Positions 40,647-49,651 are shown, counted from the stretch's first letter. The stretch is DNA of 60,773 nucleotides from Eshraghiella sp051880035 (GCA_051880035.1 JBJENE010000025.1:1-60773); one strand, 5' to 3'. Notes: generated by a model from the letters alone, not told the origin. Translations and numbers: made by a program.

Positions 40647-41918
40647 TTAGTCTTTTAAAATCGGATTAAGGATATCAAAACAGTCAAAAGTTCTGAAGTA
40701 GTCCTTCGGTGTCTCTGCTCTTCTAATCAGGCTGAAACTTCCGTCTTCTTTAAGAAGGATTTCTGCCGAACGAAGTTTACCGTTATAATTATATCCCATT
40801 GAAAATCCATGGGCACCTGTATCATGGATAAAAAGATAATCACCCATATCAATTTTCGGAAGCATTCTGTCTATGGCAAATTTGTCATTATTTTCACAAA
40901 GTGAGCCTGTAACATCATACTTATGGTCACACTTTTCATTTTCTTTACCGAGAACAGTGATATGATGATAAGCTCCGTACATTGCAGGTCTCATAAGATT
41001 TACGGCACAGGCATCACAGCCTATGTACTCTTTGTATGTGTGTTTTTCATGAGTTGCCGTTGTTACCAGACCGCCATATGGTCCCATCATAAATCTTCCC
41101 ATTTCGGTGTAAATTGCCACATCACCCATTCCGTTGGCTGTAAGAACCTCATCATATACCTTGTGAACACCTTCACCTATCTTAAGTATATCGTTTGGCT
41201 TTGCATCCGGCTTATACGGAATGCCCACACCGCCTGAAAGATTAATAAACTTAATATCACATCCTGTTTTATCACGCACTTCCACTGCCAGTTCAAAAAG
41301 TATTTTGGCAAGCTCAGGATAATAATCATTTGTTACCGTATTACTTGCAAGGAATGCGTGAATTCCGAATTTCTTAGCTCCTTTTGATTTTAAAATCTTA
41401 AAGCCCTCAATAAGCTGTTCCTTGGTAAATCCGTATTTTGCATCACCCGGATTATCCATGATTGAGTTGGCAATCTGGAAATATCCTCCCGGGTTAAAAC
41501 GACAACTTATAGTCTCAGGAATACCTGTCAATTTATCAAGAATTTCAATATGCGTAAAATCGTCAAGGTTAATTGTTGCCCCTATTTTATTAGCATATAC
41601 AAATTCTTCCGGAGGGGTATCGTTAGACGAAAACATAATTTCTTCGCCTTTGCATCCGATTGCGTGTGAGAGCATAAGTTCTGTCATGGAAGAACAGTCA
41701 ACACCGCATCCGTACTCTCTTAAAATATTAATAAGGAACGGATTTGGGGTAGCCTTTACGGCAAAATATTCACGAAATCCCGGATTCCATGAAAATGCTT
41801 CCTTTACTCTTTTTGCATTCTCTCTGATTCCCTTTTCATCATAGATATGAAAAGGTGTCGGATAGCTCTTTACTATTTCATCAATTTGTTCTTTGGTTAC
41901 GAATGGTTTCTTTTCCAT
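40647..41918 (-). CDS. lysA: Diaminopimelate decarboxylase
   Basis: Makes lysine from meso-diaminopimelate. 423 residues, alanine-racemase-fold PLP enzyme. Lys55 in YFAVKATPNP forms the Schiff base. GVDCSSMTELMLSHA, INLSGGVGIPY (PLP phosphate loop), TEMGRFMMGPYGGLV and GSLCENNDKFAIDR (catalytic Cys at the dimer interface) all fit. Ribosome-binding site AAAGGA. A carboxynorspermidine decarboxylase would be the nearest alternative but lacks this GSLCENND block. Confidence 0.9.
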   Translation of the reverse strand: MEKKPFVTKEQIDEIVKSYPTPFHIYDEKGIRENAKRVKEAFSWNPGFREYFAVKATPNPFLINILREYGCGVDCSSMTELMLSHAIGCKGEEIMFSSNDTPPEEFVYANKIGATINLDDFTHIEILDKLTGIPETISCRFNPGGYFQIANSIMDNPGDAKYGFTKEQLIEGFKILKSKGAKKFGIHAFLASNTVTNDYYPELAKILFELAVEVRDKTGCDIKFINLSGGVGIPYKPDAKPNDILKIGEGVHKVYDEVLTANGMGDVAIYTEMGRFMMGPYGGLVTTATHEKHTYKEYIGCDACAVNLMRPAMYGAYHHITVLGKENEKCDHKYDVTGSLCENNDKFAIDRMLPKIDMGDYLFIHDTGAHGFSMGYNYNGKLRSAEILLKEDGSFSLIRRAETPKDYFRTFDCFDILNPILKD

Positions 41919-41937
41919 ATTTTTGTCCTTTCATGTC

Positions 41938-43179
41938 TTATTTATATGCTGCCAAAATTGCGGTACGAACCATATCAAGTGCTTTAACCGCCGCACTTTC
42001 ACGAATTTTCTGTCTGTTGCCGTTAAAGTTGAATTTTTCGACAATTACTTTATCTTTAACAGAGCATGCAATATATACAAGCCCTTTAGGTTCTTCCTTA
42101 CTGTCTCCCGGTCCTGCATATCCGGTAACGGCTACTGCCACATCTGAGTCCGCCGTGCATATACATCCTTTTACCATTTCTTTGGCTACTTCTTTGCTTA
42201 CTGCGGAATATTTTTTAAGGGTATCCCTGTCTACTCCCAGAACTTTTCGCTTAGCCTTATTGGAATAGGTAATAAAACCATGGGTAAAAACATCCGATGC
42301 CCCGCTTACATTTACAAGCTTTGCTGCAACAAGTCCGCCGGTACAGGATTCGGCCGTTGAAATTTTAAGGTCATGTTCTTTCAAAAGAGAAATAACTGCG
42401 TCCTCCAGATTGTCTGATGCATTGGTGGAATAAACTGCATTTCCAAGCCGTTTTTTAATCTCTTTGGCAACCGGCTTTACCAGTTCTTTGGCTGCATCCT
42501 CCGTATCTGCCTTGGCGGTTATCCTTATTTCACAACAGCCTGTTTTCGCATATGTGGCTATTGTAGGATTATTTTGTTTATCAATAATATCAAGAAGCTT
42601 CGTCTCAAGAAGGCTTTCACCTATCCCACACTCTTTAATCGTACAGGAAAAAAGACATTCTTTTGAAATATTTTTAAGATAAGGTGAAACATATTCTTCA
42701 AACATGGGTATCATTTCATTCGGAGGTCCCGGAAGAAGAATTATGCTGTGTCCGTCTTTCTCAATAATCAATCCCGGAGCCGTTCCGTTACGATTATACA
42801 TAACTATTGCCCCATCAGGCACAAGAGCCTGTTTGTAATTATTGTCTGTCGGAGTAAAACCGGCCTTCGTAAGATATTTTTCCATAATATCCCTGGCCTT
42901 TTCATCTTCATGAAGTGAAAGTCCAAGAGCATTGCACACCGTTTCTTTGGTAAGGTCGTCCTCGGTAGGACCAAGTCCTCCGCCCAGAATAACCACATCT
43001 GCCCTTCCTACGGCTTCCTTAAACACTTCCGAAAGTCTTTTGTCATTATCGCCCACTACCGTCTGGGTATACATACTAAGTCCCAGCGCAGCGCATTCTG
43101 TGGAAAGATATGCCGCATTGGTATTAACAATATTGCCCAATAACAGCTCTGTTCCCACTGAAATCAGTTCTACAGTCAT
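41938..43179 (-). CDS. cinA: CinA, competence/damage-inducible protein
   Basis: 413 residues. N-terminal MoCF domain with VGTELLLGNIVNTNAAYLS and GGLGPTEDDLTKE (in known enzymes ADP-ribose pyrophosphatase), C-terminal nicotinamide mononucleotide deamidase with STAESCTGGLVAAKLVNVSGASDVF and AVTGYAGPG. ATG 43179 is preferred: GGAGG lies five bases upstream. Two other in-frame ATGs at 43182 and 43197 are less likely. Located beside pgsA, as in other Firmicutes, where cinA-recA is also common; recA is 5 kb away here. Confidence 0.93.
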   Translation of the reverse strand: MTVELISVGTELLLGNIVNTNAAYLSTECAALGLSMYTQTVVGDNDKRLSEVFKEAVGRADVVILGGGLGPTEDDLTKETVCNALGLSLHEDEKARDIMEKYLTKAGFTPTDNNYKQALVPDGAIVMYNRNGTAPGLIIEKDGHSIILLPGPPNEMIPMFEEYVSPYLKNISKECLFSCTIKECGIGESLLETKLLDIIDKQNNPTIATYAKTGCCEIRITAKADTEDAAKELVKPVAKEIKKRLGNAVYSTNASDNLEDAVISLLKEHDLKISTAESCTGGLVAAKLVNVSGASDVFTHGFITYSNKAKRKVLGVDRDTLKKYSAVSKEVAKEMVKGCICTADSDVAVAVTGYAGPGDSKEEPKGLVYIACSVKDKVIVEKFNFNGNRQKIRESAAVKALDMVRTAILAAYK

Positions 43180-43196
43180 CATGTCCTCCAAAATCA

Positions 43197-43736
43197 TTAC
43201 ATATCAGATATAACTTTTCTGTTCTTAACAAGATAATCAACAAGTGAAACAATTGATAATGCAAGTGAAATATATATAAATACCTGTTCTGTTATATTTA
43301 CTGCAGGATAATCAAGATCAATTATCAACAAAAGACACATAATCATCTGAAATACTGTTTTGAATTTACCCCACCAGCTTGCCGCAAGAACAATTCCGCT
43401 ATCGGATGCCACAAGTCTGAATCCGCTTATAATAAACTCTCTGGCAATAAAAATAACCACAATCCATGCCGGAAGCGATCCCAGCTGTACGAAAACAATA
43501 AGTGCAGAACAAACCAGCAGCTTATCTGCAATAGGGTCCATAAATTTGCCAAAATTGGTTATTAGGTTATATTTTCTTGCAATTTTTCCGTCCAGCATAT
43601 CCGTAAGACTTGCTACCGCAAAAATTCCGAGGGCAATAAATCTTCCGGCTGCTCCGCATAAATCCGTCAGCATAAAAAATATGAAAAACGGAATCAATAT
43701 TATTCTGAATAAAGTTAATTTGTTTGGTAAATTCAT
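43197..43736 (-). CDS. pgsA: Phosphatidylglycerophosphate synthase
   Basis: 179 residues with about four membrane helices. CDP-alcohol phosphotransferase signature: DMLDGKIARKYNLITNFGKFMDPIADK. Makes phosphatidylglycerol phosphate from CDP-diacylglycerol; the CdsA supplying it is at 59374. Its ATG overlaps the rimO stop by four bases (ATGA). Confidence 0.95.
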   Translation of the reverse strand: MNLPNKLTLFRIILIPFFIFFMLTDLCGAAGRFIALGIFAVASLTDMLDGKIARKYNLITNFGKFMDPIADKLLVCSALIVFVQLGSLPAWIVVIFIAREFIISGFRLVASDSGIVLAASWWGKFKTVFQMIMCLLLIIDLDYPAVNITEQVFIYISLALSIVSLVDYLVKNRKVISDM

Positions 43737-45055
43737 ACTTCCAATTCTCCTATTAAATCATATTCCAAAGCTTTTGTTATCCTGACTTTGGCAAAATCGC
43801 CGCTCATCAGTTCTTCCTCGCTTTTTATAAAGACATATCCGTCCACATTAGGTGAATCCATGTAAGTTCTTCCCACATACACATCTTCATCGCAGGCTTT
43901 TCCTTCAATAATGACTTCAAATACCTGTCCCACAAGTCCGGCTGACTTGTCCATGGAAACCTCCTGCTGAAGAAGCATTAACTCTTCTTTACGGGCTTCC
44001 TTTACCTCGTCATCAATCTGGTCTTCCATAGTCCCTGCCACAGTTCCTTCTTCAGGAGAATATGTGAACACTCCGAGTCTGTCAAATTCCATTTCATCCA
44101 CAAACTGCATAAGCTTTTCATGGTCTTCTTCACTCTCTCCCGGGAATCCGGTAATAAGAGTTGTTCTGATACATATATCGGGAATGGCTTTTCTGAACTT
44201 TGAAATAATATTACGAAGTTCTTTTTCCGTAGTCCTTCTTCCCATCCTCTTTAAAATATTATCGGATGCATGCTGTATTGGCATGTCAATATAATGGCAT
44301 ATCTTAGGCTCAGTTTTAATTGTATCTATAAGCTCATCCGTAATCTCTTCCGGATAGCAGTACAAAAGCCTTATCCATTCTATTCCTTTGATTGCACAAA
44401 GTCTGTGAAGCAGTTCCGGCAGTTTCTTTTCACCGTATAAATCCCTGCCGTAAAGAGTTGTCTCCTGGGCAACAAGAATCAGTTCCTTAACTCCGTTATC
44501 CGCAAGATATTCGGCTTCTTTGACCAGTTGCTCCATCGGTACGCTCCTGTATGAACCTCTGATATACGGAATACTGCAGTAGGTACATCTTTTATCACAC
44601 CCTTCGGAAATCTTAAGGTATGAGTAATATCCGCCCGTTGTAATTATTCTGTCAGTTTCAGGCCGGCATAACCTATTAATATCACAAAACTCGTTATGAG
44701 TTTTCTTTGCAATCACATCATTTACAACATCACATATAGTATCAAATGCCGTCGTTCCAACAATCGCATCAATTTCCGGAATTTCCTGCATTATCTCGTC
44801 TTTATATCTTTGTGCAAGACATCCGGTTACAATTAAAGCCTTTAAATTATGTTCTTTATATGATGCTGTCTCAAGTATGCAGTTAATACTCTCTTCTTTG
44901 GCGTCATTAATAAATCCGCATGTATTAATTACTGCAATGTCAGCCTCTTCTTCACTGTCTGTAAATTCATATCCATTTTTTCTTAACATTCCCATCATCA
45001 TTTCGGAATCCACAAGATTTTTGTCACATCCCAATGAGATAAAAAGAATTTTCAT
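43733..45055 (-). CDS. rimO: Ribosomal protein S12 methylthiotransferase RimO
   Basis: 440 residues. N-terminal MTTase domain with cluster cysteines 10, 46 and 79 (SLGCDKNLVDSE; INTCGF; VTGCLAQRY), radical-SAM cysteines 153, 157 and 160 (CDKRCTYC) and a C-terminal TRAM domain. The N-terminal SLGCDKNLVDSE stretch is the RimO rather than MiaB version. Adds a methylthio group to S12 Asp. Ribosome-binding site TGAGGA. Confidence 0.96.
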   Translation of the reverse strand: MKILFISLGCDKNLVDSEMMMGMLRKNGYEFTDSEEEADIAVINTCGFINDAKEESINCILETASYKEHNLKALIVTGCLAQRYKDEIMQEIPEIDAIVGTTAFDTICDVVNDVIAKKTHNEFCDINRLCRPETDRIITTGGYYSYLKISEGCDKRCTYCSIPYIRGSYRSVPMEQLVKEAEYLADNGVKELILVAQETTLYGRDLYGEKKLPELLHRLCAIKGIEWIRLLYCYPEEITDELIDTIKTEPKICHYIDMPIQHASDNILKRMGRRTTEKELRNIISKFRKAIPDICIRTTLITGFPGESEEDHEKLMQFVDEMEFDRLGVFTYSPEEGTVAGTMEDQIDDEVKEARKEELMLLQQEVSMDKSAGLVGQVFEVIIEGKACDEDVYVGRTYMDSPNVDGYVFIKSEEELMSGDFAKVRITKALEYDLIGELEV

Positions 45056-45125
45056 ACAATATCCTCACAAAAACAAGCAAATATTAATAAGTCCATTTGA
45101 AGTTTATTGTAACCTTATTGAAGAC

Positions 45126-45162
45126 AAAAAGCAAGACGCAATCTAAATTGACTGCGTCTTGC
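45126..45162 (-). terminator. Terminator of small membrane protein gene
   Basis: GCAAGACGCA (45131-45140) and TGCGTCTTGC (45153-45162): 10-bp stem, 12-base loop, followed on the minus strand by TTTTTGTC. Sixteen bases after the stop. Confidence 0.85.
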
Positions 45163-45178
45163 ATAAAATACATAAAAA

Positions 45179-45538
45179 TTATTCAGCCTCTGTAGCAGCT
45201 TCTTCTGCTGTAGTCTCTTCAGTACTGTCTTCAACTGCTGCGGTTGTCTCTTCAGTACTGTCTTCAGCAGCTGCGGTTGTCTCTTCCCCGCTGTCAGCTG
45301 CAGTAGTCTCACCTGAAGTCTGGTTTCCGTAAAATGCCTGGTAGTAATTGAACATTACGCTCTCTCCGTATGCATCTCCCTTTTCCCAACCTTTCTTATA
45401 AGAAACTACACTTGCAAAGGCGCCTGCCGCAACAAGAATTACTGCAACAATAATTGTAAGGTTACGCATCTGTTTCTTGGTGCTATGTAAAAGGTCACCT
45501 TTACTCTTTTTTCTTTTATCAATCTTTTCCTGACTCAT
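45179..45538 (-). CDS. Single-pass membrane protein with Thr/Glu repeat tail
   Basis: 119 residues. Basic cytoplasmic N-terminus (MSQEKIDKRKKSKGDLLHSTKKQMRN), one membrane helix at about 27-47, then an outside part. The C-terminal 45 residues are low-complexity, with two copies of EDSTEETTAAV/A encoded by a 33-base direct repeat (near 45214-45266). A Thr/Glu tail could be glycosylated or act as a spacer; no function is known. It has its own promoter and terminator, so it is monocistronic. Confidence 0.8.
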   Translation of the reverse strand: MSQEKIDKRKKSKGDLLHSTKKQMRNLTIIVAVILVAAGAFASVVSYKKGWEKGDAYGESVMFNYYQAFYGNQTSGETTAADSGEETTAAAEDSTEETTAAVEDSTEETTAEEAATEAE

Positions 45539-45571
45539 AACATCCTCCTATTTCATATGTGACTAAGTTAT

Positions 45572-45600
45572 AATATAGCTTATCAGACAAAATAGGTCAA
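45572..45600 (-). promoter_or_regulatory. Promoter of 45179-45538 gene
   Basis: Minus strand TTGACC (plus 45595-45600), 17-base spacer, TATATT (plus 45572-45577). Confidence 0.8.
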
Positions 45601-45609
45601 GTCATTATA

Positions 45610-45653
45610 AGCAAAAAAGGTTTGAAATCAAGTAATACTTAATTTCAAACCTT
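45610..45653 (-). terminator. rny terminator
   Basis: AAGGTTTGAAAT (45617-45628) and ATTTCAAACCTT (45642-45653), with inner AAGT/ACTT pairing. On the minus strand TTTTTTGC follows. Confidence 0.85.
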
Positions 45654-45706
45654 CAAAAATCACTTTATTGCTGTCTGTCGGTTTAATCCCTTAGACTTTA
45701 AGATTT

Positions 45707-47254
45707 TTATTTTGCATAATCGGTTACTCTTGACTCTCTTATGACATTAACCTTAATCTGTCCCGGATATTCAAGTTCAGATTCTATCTTCTTTGAAATA
45801 TCCCTCGCAAGTAATACCATATCAGAATCACTGATAACCTCCGGAACTACCATAATGCGAATCTCGCGTCCCGCCTGAATGGCAAATGACTTCTCTACGC
45901 CCTTAAACTCATTCGTAATATCTTCTAACTGTTTTAAACGATTTGTATATGTTTCAAGAGTTTCTCTTCTTGCTCCCGGTCTGGCAGCAGAAATAGCATC
46001 TGCAGCCTGAACTATACAGGCAATAAGAGATAATGGTTCAACATCTCCATGATGTGCTTCAACCGCATTAATTACAATCTCTGATTCTTTGTATTTTCTG
46101 CACAAATCCGCACCAATCTGAACATGGGATCCTTCCATCTCATGATCGACTGATTTACCAATATCATGTAAAAGTCCGGCTCTCTTTGCGACTCTTACAT
46201 CGAGACCTATTTCAGCGGCAAAAAGTCCGCTAAGTAATGATACTTCTATAGAATGCTTTAATACATTCTGACCATAACTTGTTCTAAACTTCATCTTACC
46301 AAGAAGCTTGACCAATTCCGGATGAATACCGTGAACACCAACCTCAAGGGTAGCTGCTTCACCTTCTTCACGAATCATGGTCTCAACTTCTTTCTGAGCC
46401 TTCTCAACCATCTCTTCGATTCTTGCCGGATGAATTCTTCCGTCAATAATCAATTTTTCAAGAGCAATTCTTGCGACTTCTCTCCTTATCGGATCAAAGC
46501 CTGATAAAACAACTGCCTCCGGAGTATCATCTATGATAAGGTCCACACCTGTCATTGTCTCCAATGTACGGATGTTACGTCCTTCTCTTCCGATAATTCT
46601 ACCTTTCATTTCATCGTTAGGAAGCTGGACAACCGAAATAGTTGCTTCAGCAACATGATCTGCAGCGCATCTCTGAATTGCATTAATAATACAATCCTTA
46701 GCTTTCTTGTCTGCTTCTTCCTTTGCCTTAACTTCCATCTCTTTAATCATGACAGCAGTTTCATGCTTTACTTCTTCTTCTACAGTTTTTAAAAGATATT
46801 CTTTAGCTTGAACGGAGGTAAGTCCTGAGATTCTTTCGAGTTCCTGTACACGCTTAGCACTAAGAGCTTCAACTTCTTGTCTCTTGCGATTTAAGTCTTC
46901 TTCCTTACGGGATAAACTATTGTCGCGTTTCTCAACAGCATCTAACTTCTTGTCAAGAGTTTCTTCCTTAGAAAGAACTCTGCGTTCATACTTCTGTATT
47001 TCTGCACGTCTCTCTCTGGACTCTTTCTCAAGCTCATTCTTAGTCCTCATGGACTCTTCCTTAGCTTCAAGAAGCATCTCCTTCTTACGCGTCTCTGCCG
47101 TCTTCAACGCATCATCTATTATTTCTCTGGCCTTCTCTTCTGCACTTCCAACTTTCTTATCACTAACATTCTTATGATAAGCAGAAGCTATAAACCATGT
47201 AATAGAAGCCGCTACAACAAGTGTAATACAAGCTGTTATAACATAAGGTAACAC
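45707..47254 (-). CDS. rny: Ribonuclease Y
   Basis: 515 residues, the membrane-bound endonuclease starting mRNA decay in Firmicutes. N-terminal membrane helix (VITACITLVVAASITWFIA), long coiled coil to about residue 180, KH domain (GRIIGREGRNIRTLE), HD domain (HSIEVSLLSGLFAAEIG; LLHDIGK). Start codon GTG, seven bases after AAGGAGG. Own promoter and terminator. Confidence 0.96.
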   Translation of the reverse strand: MLPYVITACITLVVAASITWFIASAYHKNVSDKKVGSAEEKAREIIDDALKTAETRKKEMLLEAKEESMRTKNELEKESRERRAEIQKYERRVLSKEETLDKKLDAVEKRDNSLSRKEEDLNRKRQEVEALSAKRVQELERISGLTSVQAKEYLLKTVEEEVKHETAVMIKEMEVKAKEEADKKAKDCIINAIQRCAADHVAEATISVVQLPNDEMKGRIIGREGRNIRTLETMTGVDLIIDDTPEAVVLSGFDPIRREVARIALEKLIIDGRIHPARIEEMVEKAQKEVETMIREEGEAATLEVGVHGIHPELVKLLGKMKFRTSYGQNVLKHSIEVSLLSGLFAAEIGLDVRVAKRAGLLHDIGKSVDHEMEGSHVQIGADLCRKYKESEIVINAVEAHHGDVEPLSLIACIVQAADAISAARPGARRETLETYTNRLKQLEDITNEFKGVEKSFAIQAGREIRIMVVPEVISDSDMVLLARDISKKIESELEYPGQIKVNVIRESRVTDYAK

Positions 47255-47302
47255 AGGAGCACCTCCTTATTTAGTTTTCATTGTACAAACTACAACATAT
47301 TA

Positions 47303-47331
47303 ATATTATACTTTTTGGGCTATGATGTCAA
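47303..47331 (-). promoter_or_regulatory. rny promoter
   Basis: Minus strand TTGACA (plus 47326-47331), 17-base spacer, TAATAT (plus 47303-47308), overlapped by TATAAT two bases earlier. Confidence 0.75.
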
Positions 47332-47400
47332 GTCAAATTAGGTATCCTAAGCCAAGTATCCGAATATTATGTAAACTATAAAAAGTATGTGTAATGTGGT

Positions 47401-48078
47401 CTATTCTCCGTCGTTAAAATCCGGATTGCCACATTTCAGACATTCGTTAATATTGCTGGGAGAAAACCCCTTTCTCATCAGGTATGCATAGACTTTCTGC
47501 TTAGCCTTGTATTCCATTCCGCAAAATTCCTCCGGTGTGAGGCCTTTTCTTCGCAAAGCAAGAACGATTCCGCTTTCTTCATCAAATTCCATACTGTCCA
47601 TAACATCTGAAATAATATTCCTTGAAATTCCTTTGGAATAGAGCTTACTCTCTATTTCTCTTCGGCTCTTGTGGTGATTATCCCTTAATGATTCCGCATA
47701 CAAAGCTGCATATTTGGAATCATTGATGTACCCGTATTCTTTAAAATTATCAATTACCGGATTAATTATCTCCGGGGTATATCCTGCATTAAACAGCTTA
47801 TTGCGGATATCACTTTCCGTTCTGTCCGTCTTCTCCAGCAGATACAGTATCCGTTCTCCGGCTCTCTTAATAAGAAGTCTTCGTATTGTATCAAGGCATT
47901 CTTCAGTTATCTGTGAATCCTTTTCAATATGATATCTTCTTATTTCAGAAAAATACAGCCAGAAAACATACTCTCCATTGATATATACCTTCTGCCGTTT
48001 CTTATCGAACGGAATTATATCCGTAACAATATAACTGGTGCTAATGGCATTATCTTCTGTGTGTTCCGGCTGTATCAT
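47401..48078 (-). CDS. recX: RecX, RecA regulatory protein
   Basis: 225 residues made of repeated three-helix units: RILYLLEKTDRTESDIRNKLFNAGYTPEIINPVIDNFKEYGYINDSKYA is the best preserved, followed by KSRREIESKLYSKGISRNIISDVM. Modulates RecA filaments. It begins three bases after recA and is surely co-transcribed. A Cys-containing C-terminus (ECLKCGNPDFND) is not usual in the family. Confidence 0.93.
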   Translation of the reverse strand: MIQPEHTEDNAISTSYIVTDIIPFDKKRQKVYINGEYVFWLYFSEIRRYHIEKDSQITEECLDTIRRLLIKRAGERILYLLEKTDRTESDIRNKLFNAGYTPEIINPVIDNFKEYGYINDSKYAALYAESLRDNHHKSRREIESKLYSKGISRNIISDVMDSMEFDEESGIVLALRRKGLTPEEFCGMEYKAKQKVYAYLMRKGFSPSNINECLKCGNPDFNDGE

Positions 48079-48081
48079 CTG

Positions 48082-49104
48082 TTATTCCTCTTCAACAGTT
48101 TCGCTGTTATTGTCTATCTCGTAGTATTCTCTGACCTTTAATTCTATCTCATCCATAAGTTCCGGATGTTCCGTAAGGAAAATCTTTGCGTTCTCTCTTC
48201 CCTGTCCTATTTTCTCTCCGTTATACGCAAACCAGGCTCCGCTCTTCTGAACAACATTACAATTAACCGCCAGGTCCAGAACATCTCCTTCTTTGGAAAT
48301 TCCTTTACCAAACATAATATCAAATTCGGCTTCTTTAAACGGTGGCGCAATCTTATTCTTGACAACCTTGATTCTTGTACGGTTACCAACCATCTCACCA
48401 TTAACCTTAAGAGTCTCTATTCTCCTTACATCCATACGGATGGAAGAATAGAACTTAAGAGCGCGGCCTCCGGTAGTAGTCTCGGGATTACCGAACATTA
48501 CTCCTACCTTCTCTCTTAACTGGTTAATAAAAATCACGATACAGTTACTCTTACTGATAACAGCCGTAAGCTTTCTGAGTGCCTGTGACATAAGTCTTGC
48601 CTGAAGTCCCACATGAGAATCTCCCATATCTCCGTCAATCTCTGCCTTCGGTACAAGAGCAGCAACCGAATCCACAATAATAATATCTACAGCTCCGGAA
48701 CGCACAAGAGTCTCTGTTATCTCAAGAGCCTGCTCACCGTTATCCGGCTGGGAAATATAAAGTTCATCAATATCAACTCCGATATTCTTGGCATAAGACG
48801 GGTCCAATGCATGCTCTGCATCAATGAATCCGGCAATTCCGCCTCTCTTCTGAACCTCTGCAACCATATGTAATGCAACGGTTGTCTTACCGCTTGATTC
48901 AGGTCCGTATATCTCAATAATTCTTCCCTTAGGAACTCCTCCCATACCTAATGCAATATCAAGACTTAATGATCCTGTAGGAACTGTCTCAACATTCATT
49001 GCGGCAGCAGGGTCTCCCAGTTTCATAACCGCACCCTTTCCAAAATTCTTCTCAATATTGGAAATCGCTGCATCCAATGCTCTGAGTTTATCTTCTTTAC
49101 CCAT
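48082..49104 (-). CDS. recA: RecA recombinase
   Basis: 340 residues. Walker A GPESSGKT at 67-74, IDAEHALDP, Walker B IIIVDSVAALVPKAEIDG, L2 loop INQLREKVGVMFGNPETTTGGRALKFY. Complete. It promotes strand exchange and LexA self-cleavage. Upstream are a consensus promoter and a perfect LexA box, so it belongs to the SOS regulon with lexA and the yneA-like gene here. Confidence 0.98.
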   Translation of the reverse strand: MGKEDKLRALDAAISNIEKNFGKGAVMKLGDPAAAMNVETVPTGSLSLDIALGMGGVPKGRIIEIYGPESSGKTTVALHMVAEVQKRGGIAGFIDAEHALDPSYAKNIGVDIDELYISQPDNGEQALEITETLVRSGAVDIIIVDSVAALVPKAEIDGDMGDSHVGLQARLMSQALRKLTAVISKSNCIVIFINQLREKVGVMFGNPETTTGGRALKFYSSIRMDVRRIETLKVNGEMVGNRTRIKVVKNKIAPPFKEAEFDIMFGKGISKEGDVLDLAVNCNVVQKSGAWFAYNGEKIGQGRENAKIFLTEHPELMDEIELKVREYYEIDNNSETVEEE

Positions 49105-49128
49105 AATATGTCTCCTCTTAAATTAATG

Positions 49129-49142
49129 CGAACAAGTGTTCG
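49129..49142. promoter_or_regulatory. LexA box of recA
   Basis: CGAAC-AAGT-GTTCG, a perfect match to the SOS consensus, lying just downstream of the predicted transcription start. Confidence 0.93.
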
Positions 49143-49155
49143 TTATCTAATTACA

Positions 49156-49184
49156 AATATATAATACTTTCTCTTTGGTGTCAA
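49156..49184 (-). promoter_or_regulatory. recA promoter
   Basis: Minus strand TTGACA (plus 49179-49184), 17-base spacer, TATATT (plus 49156-49161). Confidence 0.88.
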
Positions 49185-49308
49185 CAGATTTTTATAAAAA
49201 AATTAAAACATGGCGCATAATTTATTTTAATATTCCCGGACACAGTGTTCAATTAATTATTTATTAAATAAAACAGAATTTTTTATAAAGGAAATCATTA
49301 AAAAAACA

Positions 49309-49354
49309 TAAAAAAAAATCCTTAAACCGATATCATTCACCGGATATAAGGATT
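49309..49354 (-). terminator. Terminator of tRNA-Glu transcript
   Basis: AATCCTTA (49317-49324) pairs with TAAGGATT (49347-49354), with inner ACCG/CCGG pairing. The minus strand then reads TTTTTTTT. It ends transcription from the tRNA and the folded element. Confidence 0.8.
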
Positions 49355-49560
49355 CTCTTCGGGTTGGGCTGTTCTTGTATAGTGTCATAAGGAATCTTCC
49401 TTATTGTATAGGGAGCAGGCGCATTTGATTACGAACTTCATTCGCAGGCGTCTGCGCAGGTCATCAGGGCTCTTCCCACGCTCCGCGCGGGCCCCCTCAG
49501 TCATAAGGATTCCTCCCACCTTCGGCGGGTCCCTCCTTGTGACAATACTCATGACAATCA
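49355..49560 (-). ncRNA. GC-rich, highly folded element downstream of tRNA-Glu
   Basis: About 200 bases, far richer in G+C than its surroundings, between the tRNA and its terminator. Hairpins: 49500-49508/49535-49543 enclosing CCCACC-TTC-GGCGGG (49515-49529); CCCACGC-TCC-GCGCGGG (49475-49491); CGCAG-GCGT-CTGCG (49443-49456); ATAAGGAA-TC-TTCCTTAT (49387-49404). The two strongest stems use G-U pairs on the minus strand, where the plus strand would have A-C mismatches, which favours a minus-strand RNA. TCATAAGGA recurs. No protein is encoded. It may be an RNA or a dispersed repeat; not assigned to a known family. Confidence 0.5.
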
Positions 49561-49632
49561 TAGCTCGTAGGGGAATCGAACCCCTGTTTCCGCCGTGAGA
49601 GGGCGGCGTCTTAACCGCTTGACCAACGAGCC
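49561..49632 (-). tRNA. tRNA-Glu (CUC)
   Basis: 72-base cloverleaf on the minus strand: GGCTCGT acceptor strand, D arm GTC...GAC, anticodon stem CCGCC/GGCGG with loop CTCTCAC (anticodon CTC), variable AAAC, T arm AGGGG-TTCGATT-CCCCT, then ACGAGCT and discriminator A. The CCA is not encoded. The first pair is G1-U72 rather than G-C. Confidence 0.93.
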
Positions 49633-49651
49633 GTATGCATCACACTTGGAT

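Noticed and set aside
43180..43197. Upstream starts for cinA
   Set aside because: ATG 43197 touches the pgsA stop but has no ribosome-binding site; ATG 43179 follows GGAGG at the right distance.
45115..45312. Minus-strand frame rich in Gln/Leu/Lys
   Set aside because: It lies out of frame in the repeat tail gene and its terminator; a shadow of the 33-base repeat.
49404..49598. Possible 64-codon plus-strand gene
   Set aside because: It runs across the folded element and antisense to the tRNA; its residues reflect the GC-rich stems, with no ribosome-binding site.
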